A stretch of DNA of 64,000 nucleotides. It comes from G965200765 sp965203865 (GTDB lineage Bacteria > Pseudomonadota > Gammaproteobacteria > Arenicellales > JAJDZL01). Numbering within the stretch: position 1 is the first letter of the stretch; each line of letters begins with the position of its first letter. The stretch spans positions 1 through 64,000 of the forward strand of contig OZ241916.1 of the NCBI GenBank assembly GCA_965203865.1, in the 5' to 3' direction. Shown piece after piece: positions 16,324 to 25,779 of this stretch. The notes beneath the pieces are model-generated. The model had not been told where the DNA came from, ran no database searches, and worked only from the letters and a program-made list of their open reading frames with translations. The position numbers were made by a program, and so were the translations under genes.

Positions 16324-17634
16324 ATGTTGCCGAACCTCCAAATAGCCGAATTGCAGTCATCGGCACCAGATTTTGAAGAACGTTTTTCGCGATTGCTTGA
16401 TCGCATATCTGAATTTGACGAGAGCGTTGAATCCACAGTTCGAAAAATCATTCAGCGTGTAAAAATGGAAGGCGACAATGCACTTGTTGCGCTTACCAAT
16501 GAGCTTGACAAGAATGATGCTGCTTCAGTTTCGGAGCTGGAAATTTCTTCAGGTCGTCTTGAGCAGGCTGCTCGTACACTTGACTCCGAAGTTATGAAGG
16601 CGATTCAAAGCGCCGCCGAGCGAGTGCAGTCGTTTCACGAGCATCAAGTAATTCAATCGTGGGAAATAACTGAAAATGATGGCTCCGCGTACGGGCAAAA
16701 GGTAACCCCAATTGAACGCGTCGGAATTTATGTACCCGGCGGGCTTGCAGCATATCCTTCTTCTGTTTTGATGGCAGCGATTCCTGCACGCGTAGCAGGA
16801 GTTTCCGAGATTGTGATGGTTGTACCTGCGCCTCATGGCATGTGCAATGAATCTGTCCTTGCCGCAGCGTTCGTTGCCGGAGTCAACCGAGTGTTTACAA
16901 TTGGCGGTGCGCAAGCAATTGCTGCCCTCGCCTATGGCACCAGAACCGTTCCCAAAGTGGACAAGATAGTGGGTCCGGGCAACGCTTATGTTGCCGCTGC
17001 CAAGCGGCAGGTATTCGGACATGTTGGCATTGACATGGTTGCCGGGCCATCCGAAGTGGTTGTTGTTTGCGATGAAAGCACCAACGCCGACTGGGCTGCG
17101 CTGGATATGTTTGCACAGTCCGAACACGATACGGATGCACAGTCTATCCTGCTGTCAACAAGCAGAAAAAAGATTATGGAGGTTCGTGCTGCTATGGAAC
17201 GGATGCTGCCGGAACTGGAACGAAGAGACACGATTGCCAAGGCGCTTGCCGGACAAGGCGCTTTGATTCATGCTGAAAACCATGAAGTGCTGCTTGAACT
17301 GGTGAACAGGATCGCTCCAGAACATCTGGAGTTCCTGATTGACAATCATTCAGAATGGATGAGTGGAATCCGAAATGCCGGGGCGATTTTCTGCGGGGCG
17401 CATAGTGCAGAAGTACTGGGCGATTACTGCGCCGGTCCCAATCATGTTCTCCCGACATCGGGTGCTGCACGGTTCAGTTCGGCTTTGGGGGTATATGACT
17501 TTCAGAAGAGAATTTCGGTGATTTCATGTACTCCCGGAGCAGCCGACAAGTTGGCGCGTGTTGCAAGTGTAATGGCAAGAGAGGAAAATCTTACCGCCCA
17601 TGCGCGCTCGGCAGAATGCAGGATCAGGTCATGA
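16324..17634 (+). CDS. hisD: histidinol dehydrogenase HisD
   Basis: HisD is the zinc-dependent NAD enzyme that oxidises histidinol twice to histidine. The 436-residue sequence shows VGIYVPGGLAAYPSSVLM, VDKIVGPGNAYVAAAKR, the SEHDTDAQ metal segment, RIAPEHLEF with the general-base Glu/His pair, and HSAEVLGDYCAGPNHVLPTSG. The length is typical. The TGA stop overlaps the hisC ATG by four bases (ATGA). Confidence 0.97.
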   Translation: MLPNLQIAELQSSAPDFEERFSRLLDRISEFDESVESTVRKIIQRVKMEGDNALVALTNELDKNDAASVSELEISSGRLEQAARTLDSEVMKAIQSAAERVQSFHEHQVIQSWEITENDGSAYGQKVTPIERVGIYVPGGLAAYPSSVLMAAIPARVAGVSEIVMVVPAPHGMCNESVLAAAFVAGVNRVFTIGGAQAIAALAYGTRTVPKVDKIVGPGNAYVAAAKRQVFGHVGIDMVAGPSEVVVVCDESTNADWAALDMFAQSEHDTDAQSILLSTSRKKIMEVRAAMERMLPELERRDTIAKALAGQGALIHAENHEVLLELVNRIAPEHLEFLIDNHSEWMSGIRNAGAIFCGAHSAEVLGDYCAGPNHVLPTSGAARFSSALGVYDFQKRISVISCTPGAADKLARVASVMAREENLTAHARSAECRIRS

Positions 17635-18728
17635 GCAGTTCGAGAAGAGTACGAATTGAAGAGCGGATTGCACGTTTGGTTCACCCCCAGATTTTGGAGT
17701 TGAAAGCGTATCGTGTTGCGGATGCATCCGGGCTGGTCAAGCTGGACGCAATGGAAAGCCCGTACGGTATTCAGGAAGATTTGCAAAATGAATGGCTGGA
17801 GCGACTACGCCGCGTAAATGTCAATCGTTATCCCGACCCGCAAGCCGGCGAACTAAAGTCAAGCTTGAGACGGGTCTTTAATATTCCTGATTCGCAGGAA
17901 TTGATGCTTGGCAACGGCTCCGACGAAATTCTCCAGTTGATTCAAATCGCTGTTGGCGGGCAAGGCAGAAGCATCATGTCGCCGCAACCATCATTTTCAA
18001 TGTACGAAATCATTGCGCGTTACACCCAAGGAAATTTTGTTCCTGTGAGTTTGAACTCCAACTTTGAGCTTTCACGGGACTCGCTGATTTCAGCAGTGGA
18101 GGAGTACTCCCCCGCATGCCTGCTGATTTCCTATCCGAACAATCCCACGGGGAATCTGTTTGAAGCGAGTCTTATTGAAGAAGCGGCACGAATAATAGAC
18201 GGTTTGGTTGTGGTTGATGAAGCCTACAGCGACTATGCCGAACACAGCATGCTTCAGGTCCTGCCTGAATTTGAAAATCTTGTTATTGTGCGAACGCTTT
18301 CAAAAAGCGGACTTGCAGGCATTCGGCTCGGCTACCTTGCTGGCGGTGCCAGCTGGCTTGCGGAATTCGAAAAGCTGCGCCTGCCGTACAACGTTGATGT
18401 ACTTTCGTATGCAAGCGCACTGTTTGCGCTGGAGCATTGGGATGATTTCAAGGCGCAAACACAGAAAATCTTGGCGGAGCGGGAACGGCTGATTCAAGCA
18501 CTGGAAAAATTCCCGGAACTGATTGTCTATCCGTCGCAGACCAATTTTGTAACTGTTCGACTGAAAACTCGCAACGCAGGGGAAGTATTTCAGCAATTCA
18601 AATCGAACGGCATTTTGATTAAGAATCTTGATGGCTCGCACGCACTCCTTGCCAACTGCCTGAGAATCACAGTAGGCACTCCGAGCGAAAACAATGAGGT
18701 GTGTGAAGTTTTCAAGCGTATCATTTGA
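17631..18728 (+). CDS. hisC: histidinol-phosphate aminotransferase HisC
   Basis: HisC is a PLP enzyme of fold type I that makes histidinol phosphate from imidazole acetol phosphate. ATG at 17631 overlaps the hisD stop; the frame continues upstream to 17526 only within hisD. The 365-residue product has LGNGSDEILQL, SYPNNPTGN, the VVDEAYSDYA segment with the PLP-contacting Asp/Tyr, and the PLP lysine in RTLSKSGLAGIRLGY. It is the last gene of the hisGDC unit; a gap of 144 bases with a -10 element follows. Confidence 0.96.
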   Translation: MSSSRRVRIEERIARLVHPQILELKAYRVADASGLVKLDAMESPYGIQEDLQNEWLERLRRVNVNRYPDPQAGELKSSLRRVFNIPDSQELMLGNGSDEILQLIQIAVGGQGRSIMSPQPSFSMYEIIARYTQGNFVPVSLNSNFELSRDSLISAVEEYSPACLLISYPNNPTGNLFEASLIEEAARIIDGLVVVDEAYSDYAEHSMLQVLPEFENLVIVRTLSKSGLAGIRLGYLAGGASWLAEFEKLRLPYNVDVLSYASALFALEHWDDFKAQTQKILAERERLIQALEKFPELIVYPSQTNFVTVRLKTRNAGEVFQQFKSNGILIKNLDGSHALLANCLRITVGTPSENNEVCEVFKRII

Positions 18729-18789
18729 ATCACGCGCGGCGTAACCCTCGTGCTTTATTGCTGCATGCTGTAGAGCTGGCTGAATCGGC

Positions 18790-18795
18790 TATAAT
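18790..18795 (+). promoter_or_regulatory. candidate -10 element upstream of hisB
   Basis: A perfect TATAAT lies 78 bases before hisB in the only sizeable gap of the his region (18729-18872). No good -35 is visible at 16-18 bases, so this is a weak to moderate prediction of an internal promoter for hisBHAFIE. Confidence 0.4.
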
Positions 18796-18872
18796 TCAAT
18801 GTCCGTTTCGCTTGAATCATACGAGAAGACGCTCGTCTGCAAGTGAGTATTGCCAACTGGAAAACAATAACT

Positions 18873-19466
18873 ATGTCAAACCGCATTGCTACATTTCACC
18901 GTAAAACCAGGGAAACCAGCATACAGGTATCTCTGGATCTCGATGGCGAAGGAAATTCAACGCTGGATACTGGCGTGCCGTTTTTCGAGCACATGCTGGA
19001 CCAGATTGCGCGTCACGGAATGGTTGACCTGGAAATTAAAGCCGAGGGCGACCTCCAAATTGATGCTCACCACACTGTAGAGGACACAGGCATTACTCTG
19101 GGTCAGGCAATCAATCAGGCAATCGGTGACAAGTCGGGCATCGCTCGATACGGGTACGCCTATGTTCCGCTTGATGAAGCATTGTCAAGAGTGGTTGTAG
19201 ATTTTTCTGGTCGGCCGTTGCTTTGCTACGATGTCAGTTATCCGCGTGCGCGAATCGGTGATTTTGATGTAGATTTGATTCGCGAATTTTTTCAGGGTTT
19301 GTGCAACCATGCGCAAATGACGGTTCACATTGCGAACCTGAGTGGTAAAAATGCGCACCACATTGCAGAAACGGTATTTAAGGCATTTGGACGCGCATTG
19401 AGAATGGCGTCGTCCTACGATAAAAAGACCCAAGGCTTGATCCCTTCAACCAAGGGTAGTTTGTAA
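18873..19466 (+). CDS. hisB: imidazoleglycerol-phosphate dehydratase HisB
   Basis: This is the monofunctional dehydratase (197 residues) that converts imidazoleglycerol phosphate to imidazole acetol phosphate. The manganese-binding repeats are evident: FFEHMLDQIARHG, DAHHTVEDTG, ARIGDFDVDLIREF and NAHHIAETVFKAFGRAL. No histidinol phosphatase domain is fused, unlike E. coli HisB; a separate phosphatase must exist elsewhere. ATG at 18873 gives the standard N-terminus. A GTG 30 bases earlier is in frame but adds unconserved residues. Confidence 0.95.
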   Translation: MSNRIATFHRKTRETSIQVSLDLDGEGNSTLDTGVPFFEHMLDQIARHGMVDLEIKAEGDLQIDAHHTVEDTGITLGQAINQAIGDKSGIARYGYAYVPLDEALSRVVVDFSGRPLLCYDVSYPRARIGDFDVDLIREFFQGLCNHAQMTVHIANLSGKNAHHIAETVFKAFGRALRMASSYDKKTQGLIPSTKGSL

Positions 19467-19513
19467 ATGTCTCGAACTGTTATTACAGGATTGCTGGGAT
19501 TTTCAATTCAACT

Positions 19514-20155
<642 letters not shown>

Positions 20156-20187
20156 GTTTGGTGTATAACAGGACAGTGGTTTGATCA

Positions 20188-20931
20188 ATGCTGTTAATTC
20201 CTGCAATCGATATACAAGACGGCCGTTGCGTTCGGCTTGTTCAAGGGAAAATGGATGATGCCACAGTGTACTCAGGATCCCCTGTAAGCCAGGCGAAGCG
20301 CTGGTTTGAGGCAGGTGCTCGCAGGCTTCACGTGGTTGACCTTGATGGCGCTGTCGCCGGCAAGCCGGTCAATGCCGAACTGATTGGCGACATCCGGCTC
20401 AACTGTCCGAACATGGTGGTTCAAGTTGGCGGCGGGATTCGCTCGCTTGATACAGCGGTCGAGTACCTGGATGCCGGGATTGATTATGTGATCCTTGGTA
20501 CTCATGCGGCTCGAAATCCGTCATTTGTTTCAATGGTTCATCGCGAGCGACCCGGACGCGTAATTGTGGCACTGGATGTTCGAAGCGGGAAAGTGGCCAC
20601 AGAAGGCTGGACCGGCACTGTCGATAGAGATGTTTTTGAATTGGCAAGCGAATTTGAACATTATGGTGCAGCAGCAATTGTTTTCACCGATGTAGACCGG
20701 GATGGAATGCTGTCCGGGTTTAATGCAAAATCAACAGAAGAGCTTGCCCGCCGGGTCGGGATACCGGTAATTGCTTCCGGCGGAGTGCGCGATCTTGACG
20801 ATATTCGCACTTTGCTGAAGGTGTCGGATGCAGGCATCATCGGTGCAATCTCCGGCAAGTCGCTGTATGAAGGAACTCTGGATTACGCAGAAGCAGTCAG
20901 TTTGATTCACAACCACTACGAGCATAGTTAA
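20188..20931 (+). CDS. hisA: phosphoribosylformimino-5-aminoimidazole carboxamide ribotide isomerase HisA
   Basis: HisA catalyses the Amadori rearrangement of ProFAR to PRFAR on a (beta/alpha)8 barrel. The 247-residue sequence has the catalytic Asp in PAIDIQDGRCVRLVQG, the second Asp in FTDVDRDGML, and phosphate-binding loops VQVGGGIRS and VIASGGVRD. It is followed within 17 bases by its paralogue hisF. Confidence 0.96.
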   Translation: MLLIPAIDIQDGRCVRLVQGKMDDATVYSGSPVSQAKRWFEAGARRLHVVDLDGAVAGKPVNAELIGDIRLNCPNMVVQVGGGIRSLDTAVEYLDAGIDYVILGTHAARNPSFVSMVHRERPGRVIVALDVRSGKVATEGWTGTVDRDVFELASEFEHYGAAAIVFTDVDRDGMLSGFNAKSTEELARRVGIPVIASGGVRDLDDIRTLLKVSDAGIIGAISGKSLYEGTLDYAEAVSLIHNHYEHS

Positions 20932-20947
20932 TAAAAGGAATGCAAAA

Positions 20948-21730
20948 GTGCCATTGGCAAAAAGAATAATTCCCTGCCTGGATGTTGACGAAGGCCGCGT
21001 TGTCAAGGGCGTGAAGTTTGTTGACATACGCGATGCTGGCGACCCGGTTGAAGTGGCAAGAGAATACGATCGACAGGGAGCAGATGAACTTGCGTTTCTC
21101 GACATAACTGCGAGCTCAAGCGGTCGCGACACTATTTATCAAGTAGTTGAAGCCGTTGCAAAGCAGGTATTCGTCCCCCTTACTGTCGGTGGAGGGGTTC
21201 GTGCAACAGACAATATTCGTAGTCTGCTTAATGTAGGGGCTGACAAGATTTCCATAAACACTGCCGCAGTCGAACGTCCAGAGTTGATTCGCGAAGCCAG
21301 CGACCGTTTTGGGTCGCAATGCATCGTAGTCGCAATTGATGCCCGTCGTGTTCCGGAATCAGTTCCTGTTGCATGGGAGGTTTATACTCATGGTGGCAGA
21401 AAACCTCGCGGGCTGGACGCTGTTGAGTGGGCAGTCAAAATGGCGGACTTCGGTGCCGGGGAGATCCTGCTGACCAGCATGGACCGGGACGGAACCAAAA
21501 TAGGCTTTGATCTTGACCTGACTCGTACGGTTTCCAATGCCGTGTCAATACCAGTGATTGCGTCGGGCGGGGTCGGGGAGTTGTCTCATCTTGCCGATGG
21601 AATTGAATACGGGCTTGCAGATGCAGTGCTTGCAGCAAGCATTTTTCACTTTGGGGAGTATACAATTTCTCAAGCGAAGGAATACATGAAGCAACGCGGA
21701 ATCGAAATTTGCGAAGCAGTTCAGGGTTGA
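20948..21730 (+). CDS. hisF: imidazole glycerol phosphate synthase cyclase subunit HisF
   Basis: HisF is the cyclase half of the HisFH complex, using ammonia from HisH. The barrel shows the catalytic Asp in IPCLDVDEGRVVKGVKF and the second Asp in LLTSMDRDGTKIGFD, with phosphate loops TVGGGVRA and VIASGGVGE. The start is GTG at 20948, preceded by AAAGGA at about eight bases; no ATG upstream fits. Length 260, standard. Confidence 0.96.
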   Translation: MPLAKRIIPCLDVDEGRVVKGVKFVDIRDAGDPVEVAREYDRQGADELAFLDITASSSGRDTIYQVVEAVAKQVFVPLTVGGGVRATDNIRSLLNVGADKISINTAAVERPELIREASDRFGSQCIVVAIDARRVPESVPVAWEVYTHGGRKPRGLDAVEWAVKMADFGAGEILLTSMDRDGTKIGFDLDLTRTVSNAVSIPVIASGGVGELSHLADGIEYGLADAVLAASIFHFGEYTISQAKEYMKQRGIEICEAVQG

Positions 21731-21734
21731 AGAA

Positions 21735-22127
21735 ATGAATTTGGATGACTGGTGTACACAGCTTGCTTGGCCGGAGAACGGCTTGCTGCCTGCAATTGCG
21801 CAGGATGCGCAGTCGGGGCAGATTCTGATGCTTGCATGGATGAACCGGGATGCACTGCGCGAAACAGTATCCGGGGGGCTTGCTGTCTACTGGTCTCGTT
21901 CACGCAACAAATTGTGGCGCAAGGGCGAGGAGTCAGGACACGAGCAAAGGGTTTTGGAAGTCCGGGTAGATTGCGATTCGGATACGATTCTGCTTAAAGT
22001 TGAGCAAAAGGGTGGCATTGCCTGTCATACGGGCAGAGCTTCCTGTTTTTACCGAAAACTGGCGAACGGGCATTGGAGCATAGTTGAACCTGTATTGCGA
22101 GACCCGAAAGAAATTTACAAGAACTAG
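21735..22127 (+). CDS. hisI: phosphoribosyl-AMP cyclohydrolase HisI
   Basis: HisI opens the adenine ring of PR-AMP, the third step of the pathway. The 130-residue monofunctional protein has the metal-binding VRVDCDSDTILLKVEQ and the CHTGRASCFYRKL motif with the zinc Cys residues. In E. coli this domain is fused to HisE; here the two are separate adjacent genes, as in pseudomonads. Confidence 0.95.
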   Translation: MNLDDWCTQLAWPENGLLPAIAQDAQSGQILMLAWMNRDALRETVSGGLAVYWSRSRNKLWRKGEESGHEQRVLEVRVDCDSDTILLKVEQKGGIACHTGRASCFYRKLANGHWSIVEPVLRDPKEIYKN

Positions 22128-22139
22128 GCAGGTAGTTGC

Positions 22140-22472
22140 ATGCAAACAGATATACTTTCATCGCTTTGTGAAATTATTGAATCAAGGAAGAACGCGGACC
22201 CAAAGCAGTCGTACGTTGCATCGCTTCACCGGAAGGGGATTGATGCAATTGGCGATAAAGTTTTGGAAGAGGCGCACGAAATTGCAGATGCGTCGAAACA
22301 GAAGGACCGCGGCCAAGTTGTGTATGAAACAGCAGATTTGTGGTTTCATAGCCTGGTTATGCTATCGTGTTTCAATGCAACGCATGAAGATGTTTTGAAT
22401 GAACTTGGCAGACGGTTCGGAGTATCCGGTTTGGAAGAAAAGCGGGCACGCCAGTCGTCTCCGAGTAATTGA
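22140..22472 (+). CDS. hisE: phosphoribosyl-ATP pyrophosphatase HisE
   Basis: HisE hydrolyses PR-ATP to PR-AMP and pyrophosphate. The 110-residue product belongs to the all-alpha MazG-like NTP pyrophosphohydrolase fold: KVLEEAHEIADASK carries the first acidic pair and VVYETADLWFHSLVML the second. It lies 12 bases after hisI and 38 before tatA, an order shared with Pseudomonas. Confidence 0.94.
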   Translation: MQTDILSSLCEIIESRKNADPKQSYVASLHRKGIDAIGDKVLEEAHEIADASKQKDRGQVVYETADLWFHSLVMLSCFNATHEDVLNELGRRFGVSGLEEKRARQSSPSN

Positions 22473-22510
22473 TTAATATATTTCTATGTGAACTGGAGGG
22501 AAACTAAGTT

Positions 22511-22777
22511 ATGGGCATGGGAGGAATTAGTATTTGGCAATTGCTGATCATACTAGTGATTGTGGTACTGCTTTTTGGCACCAAGAAGCTACGCGGCATG
22601 GGCGGCGACTTGGGTACGGCTATTCGAGGATTTCGCAAGTCGGTTAAAGAAGGATCTGAGGACGAAGAGAAGAAAGAGGAAGGCGAGGAGTCCGGCGAAG
22701 AAGCTGCGGCTACTGAAGCAAAGGCCGACGGAGCAGCCAATGATGACAGTAACGAGAAGGAAGATAGGGCCAAGTAG
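22511..22777 (+). CDS. tatA: Sec-independent translocase subunit TatA
   Basis: TatA forms the size-adapting pore of the twin-arginine pathway that exports folded proteins. The 88-residue product has the short N-terminal helix (SIWQLLIILVIVVLLFGTKKL), the FG hinge, an amphipathic helix (GGDLGTAIRGFRKSVK), and a highly charged Glu/Ala/Lys-rich tail. It opens the tatABC unit downstream of the his genes. Confidence 0.95.
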   Translation: MGMGGISIWQLLIILVIVVLLFGTKKLRGMGGDLGTAIRGFRKSVKEGSEDEEKKEEGEESGEEAAATEAKADGAANDDSNEKEDRAK

Positions 22778-22822
22778 AGTGCGACGTGTATACCAATAGA
22801 ATCTAGCCTGGATTTTGATACT

Positions 22823-23191
22823 GTGTTTGATGTTGGATTTTGGGAAATCGCAATCATAGTTCTGATTGCACTGATTGTGCTTGGGCCGGAGCGCTTGCCC
22901 CGGACTGCTCGTTCAATTGGGCTATGGGTAGGCAAGGCGCGGCGCACATTGGCTGATGTCAAGCGTGATATCGACCGCGAGCTTGATGAAACCGACTTGA
23001 AACAAATCAAGGGCGACTTAAGCGAAACCAAGAATATTTTTGAAGAAGCGGCTCAAACGATGAATGAGAACGTGGTAACAGAAGCAGATTTTGAACAAGC
23101 CGAAACCAAGGAATCTTCTTCGCCAGAAGAGCAGAAAAAATCCAAGAAGTCGGAAAAGCCGGCAACTGCTGATTCAGATGTGACAACTTAG
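22823..23191 (+). CDS. tatB: Sec-independent translocase subunit TatB
   Basis: TatB binds twin-arginine signal peptides together with TatC. The 122-residue protein starts with GTG at 22823 and shows the family N-terminus FDVGFWEIAIIVLIALIVLG followed by PERLPRTARSIG, then an amphipathic helix KARRTLADVKRDIDRELDE and a charged Ser/Glu/Lys-rich tail. tatC starts five bases later. Confidence 0.95.
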   Translation: MFDVGFWEIAIIVLIALIVLGPERLPRTARSIGLWVGKARRTLADVKRDIDRELDETDLKQIKGDLSETKNIFEEAAQTMNENVVTEADFEQAETKESSSPEEQKKSKKSEKPATADSDVTT

Positions 23192-23196
23192 GTACC

Positions 23197-23982
23197 ATGG
23201 CTGAAGACACTCAAGACCCGCAAGCAACAGGGACTACATTCATTTCCCATCTGGTAGAACTCCGCCAGCGATTGTTGCGCGGAGTTTTTGCGGTGCTGAT
23301 TATTTTTGCGATTTGCGCACCGTTTGCAAATACTCTGTACGAATATCTGGCGGCACCCTTAATGGCGGCATTGCCTGAGGGAAATACAATGATTTCCACG
23401 GAACCGCACGGTCCTTTCTTTGTGCCGTTCAAATTTGCTTTTGCGTTTTCGGTGGGACTGGCGATGCCGTTTTTGTTCTATCAGATTTGGGCATTTGTAG
23501 CACCCGGATTGTATTCGCACGAGAAGCGTGCGGTGGCACCGCTGATAATTTCAAGCAGCATTCTATTCTACCTGGGCATAATGTTTGCCTATTTTGTTGT
23601 CTTTCCGATTATTTTTGTTTTTTTTACAAGTACTGCACCGGAAGGCGTTGCGGTCATGACCGACATTAACGCCTACCTTAGTTTTGTTTTAAAGCTGTTT
23701 TTCGCTTTTGGCATTGCTTTCGAGGTGCCCATAGCCACTGTTTTACTGGTCCGGGCAGGTGCAACCACTCCAGAAAGCCTCGGGAAAAAGCGACCTTATA
23801 TTATTGTTTCAGCCTTTGTTGTCGGTATGGTTCTCACACCGCCAGATGTATTTTCCCAAACAATGCTGGCGATTCCAGTTTGGATACTGTTTGAAATCGG
23901 GTTGTATTTTGCAAAACTTAGCCGGCCGAAAAAGACTAGCGAAGACGAAGAAGGCTCTGAGTTTGACGTTGCGGATTCCTAA
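23197..23982 (+). CDS. tatC: Sec-independent translocase subunit TatC
   Basis: TatC is the six-helix receptor of the Tat translocase. The 261-residue protein has the signature FISHLVELRQRLLRG near the N-terminus, FKFAFAFSVGLAMPFLFYQIWAF (family F-E-x-A motif region), PGLYSHEKR and the GKKRPYIIVSAFVVGMVLTPPD segment. The C-terminal tail is acidic. It ends the hisE-tatABC run; the following gene converges 26 bases away. Confidence 0.96.
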   Translation: MAEDTQDPQATGTTFISHLVELRQRLLRGVFAVLIIFAICAPFANTLYEYLAAPLMAALPEGNTMISTEPHGPFFVPFKFAFAFSVGLAMPFLFYQIWAFVAPGLYSHEKRAVAPLIISSSILFYLGIMFAYFVVFPIIFVFFTSTAPEGVAVMTDINAYLSFVLKLFFAFGIAFEVPIATVLLVRAGATTPESLGKKRPYIIVSAFVVGMVLTPPDVFSQTMLAIPVWILFEIGLYFAKLSRPKKTSEDEEGSEFDVADS

Positions 23983-24007
23983 GCGATGTGAATCTTTTTG
24001 GCTTTAG

Positions 24008-25255
24008 TCAATTCAGCAGGTCAAACGCATCGCCCCAGCAATCTGAAAGGAAGTAGCCCTTGGGATAGGGGTCGCTGGGGTCCAAGCCAATTTGATGCAT
24101 ACCGTGTATCCAGCCGCGCCCTTTTATACTCGGTATCACCGCATCTTTGTTGCCCACTTTAGTTGTGCGTAGTATTTTCGTTTTGAATTGACTGTTGATT
24201 ATGGACAAAGCTGTAAACTCGTCGCCCACTTTGGCTTCGCCTCGGGCATGCATCAGAGAAAGCCTTGCCGAGTTTCCTGTTCCGCAAGGCGAGCGGTCAA
24301 TTCGTCCTGGCGGCAAAATTGTCGCACCCTTCAGAAGTCCCTCGCCTGTCTTGTCAATAAACATTACGTAGGAGAGACCTTCCAGTCCTTTTATATGCTC
24401 ATGCTTTATAACCAGCTGGTCATTCACCGCCCGTTGAATTTGTGAACCTGCGTTAACCAGTGCTCTGGCGTTTTCCGGGCTAATGCTCAAGCCAACCTGC
24501 GCCGGGTCAACGAGTGCATAGAAAATCCCTCCGAACACAATGCTCAGTTTGACTGCGCCAAACCCGTTCACGTTCAGATTTACATCAAGTTGGTCAACAT
24601 AGCTGGGTGTCATTTCAAGTTCGACGTTTTTGCATTTGCCATTTTCACAGCTTGCACGGGCCGAAACCAGTCCTGCTGCTGTATCCAGAACCACGGTGGT
24701 TTCTGGCTCGACCATTTCAACCATTCCAGTTTCCAGAAGAACAGTTACTGTACAAATAGCGTTTGAACCGGACATGGCATGCGCCTTGTCTCCTTGCAGT
24801 ACTATCATTCCGGCATCTGCCTTGCTTGTGGTTGGCGGCAGCAGCAGGTTTGTACTCATTTGCGCATATCCGCGAGGCTCGAAGACCAGAAACTTTCTTA
24901 GTTCGTTGCCGTCTGTATTCATGTAGCTCAGCTTTTCAATCATCGATGTACCGGGAACATCCATGATGCCACCAGTTACGACACGCCCTACTTCGCCCTC
25001 TGCATGGGCTTCAACCATGTTTACCGACTTGGACCACCGCATAAAGTTATCCGCTTGAATGGAAAAAAAAGACTTGTTAAACAATAATGCCATATCGGCA
25101 TCGGTTACATGATAAATCAATGGCAAATTTCTGCTATATTTTTCCTTGATAAATTGCGAGGCGGATAAAAACCTTGATATTTCATGCAAAACGCCAGGCT
25201 GAGCAAGAACCTCTATTTCGGGCAGCAATTCAACTGCACAAGTTTCTGGGTGCAA
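24008..25255 (-). CDS. proline racemase family protein (hydroxyproline epimerase / 3-hydroxyproline dehydratase type)
   Basis: The catalytic domain (from about residue 72, MRWSKSVNMVEAHAEGEVGR) is a proline-racemase fold with EPRGYAQMSTNLL, MSGSNAICTV and RSPCGTGNSAR. The first catalytic position is Ser162 instead of Cys, and the second is Cys324. In this family Cys/Cys pairs are racemases or 4-hydroxyproline epimerases, whereas Ser/Cys members have been linked to hydroxyproline epimerisation and 3-hydroxyproline dehydration, so simple proline racemase activity is doubtful. The frame has about 70 extra N-terminal residues from a TTG at 25255; ATG at 25093 or 25042 are alternative starts and none has a good ribosome site. 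It is a single gene convergent with tatC. Confidence 0.8.
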   Translation of the reverse strand: MHPETCAVELLPEIEVLAQPGVLHEISRFLSASQFIKEKYSRNLPLIYHVTDADMALLFNKSFFSIQADNFMRWSKSVNMVEAHAEGEVGRVVTGGIMDVPGTSMIEKLSYMNTDGNELRKFLVFEPRGYAQMSTNLLLPPTTSKADAGMIVLQGDKAHAMSGSNAICTVTVLLETGMVEMVEPETTVVLDTAAGLVSARASCENGKCKNVELEMTPSYVDQLDVNLNVNGFGAVKLSIVFGGIFYALVDPAQVGLSISPENARALVNAGSQIQRAVNDQLVIKHEHIKGLEGLSYVMFIDKTGEGLLKGATILPPGRIDRSPCGTGNSARLSLMHARGEAKVGDEFTALSIINSQFKTKILRTTKVGNKDAVIPSIKGRGWIHGMHQIGLDPSDPYPKGYFLSDCWGDAFDLLN

Positions 25256-25385
25256 GGCTTGAATAGTTACGATAGCGGTGTTCTGTCCGGGTTCAACCTT
25301 CGGTTAACAATTGCTTGGTGCTTGGCCAACATATTTGGACAGGCAGGACAAAAGGCTATTATTAAAACAAAACTCAAAAAATTAA

Positions 25386-25412
25386 TTGGAACGAAAGCAT
25401 TTTGTGTATAAT
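25386..25412 (+). promoter_or_regulatory. candidate promoter of the rpsU-dnaG-rpoD operon
   Basis: A perfect TATAAT is at 25407-25412, with TTGGAA at 25386-25391 (15-base spacing, short). It lies 87 bases before rpsU in the gap after the divergent racemase-family gene. The -10 is convincing, the -35 less so. Confidence 0.5.
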
Positions 25413-25498
25413 ATGCTGTCCTTTTGCCTTGCAGGTTGAATTTTGATTTATTATCTGATGCAGACAAAACAATTGAATCAAGGAGATGATGTAACCAT

Positions 25499-25714
25499 AT
25501 GCCGAGTGTCCAAGTAAAAGCTGATGAACCGTTCGATGTAATTTTACGTCGATTTCGCAGGTCTTGCGAGAAAGCGGGGGTGTTCAGTGAAATTCGCCGA
25601 CGGGAGCACTATGAGAAGCCAACTGCCGTTCGAAAAAGAAAGAATGCCGCAGCTGTAAAACGGGAAAAGAAGCGAACAATGCGTCAGCAGGGTTACAGAG
25701 TACGGCAGTATTGA
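25499..25714 (+). CDS. rpsU: 30S ribosomal protein S21
   Basis: S21 is the small basic protein of the 30S platform, important for initiation. The 71-residue product is typical: PSVQVKADEPFDVILRRFRR, SCEKAGVFSEIRRREHYEKP and a Lys/Arg-rich tail. It is the first gene of the macromolecular synthesis operon rpsU-dnaG-rpoD. AAGGAG lies upstream with a rather long 12-base spacing. Confidence 0.97.
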   Translation: MPSVQVKADEPFDVILRRFRRSCEKAGVFSEIRRREHYEKPTAVRKRKNAAAVKREKKRTMRQQGYRVRQY

Positions 25715-25779
25715 GTGCTTGACGGCCAGCATTGGCAACAAGATTGTCCAAAGGGCAAAAGTGAATTTTGGATAACCAG

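Noticed and set aside
18729..18872. Histidine-leader attenuator upstream of hisB
   Set aside because: There is no run of His codons and no terminator/antiterminator pair; only a -10-like element is present.
20328..20341. Second parS site in hisA (GCTTCACGTGGTTG)
   Set aside because: Only the central CACGTG is palindromic; the outer positions do not match, unlike the full palindrome at 215-228.
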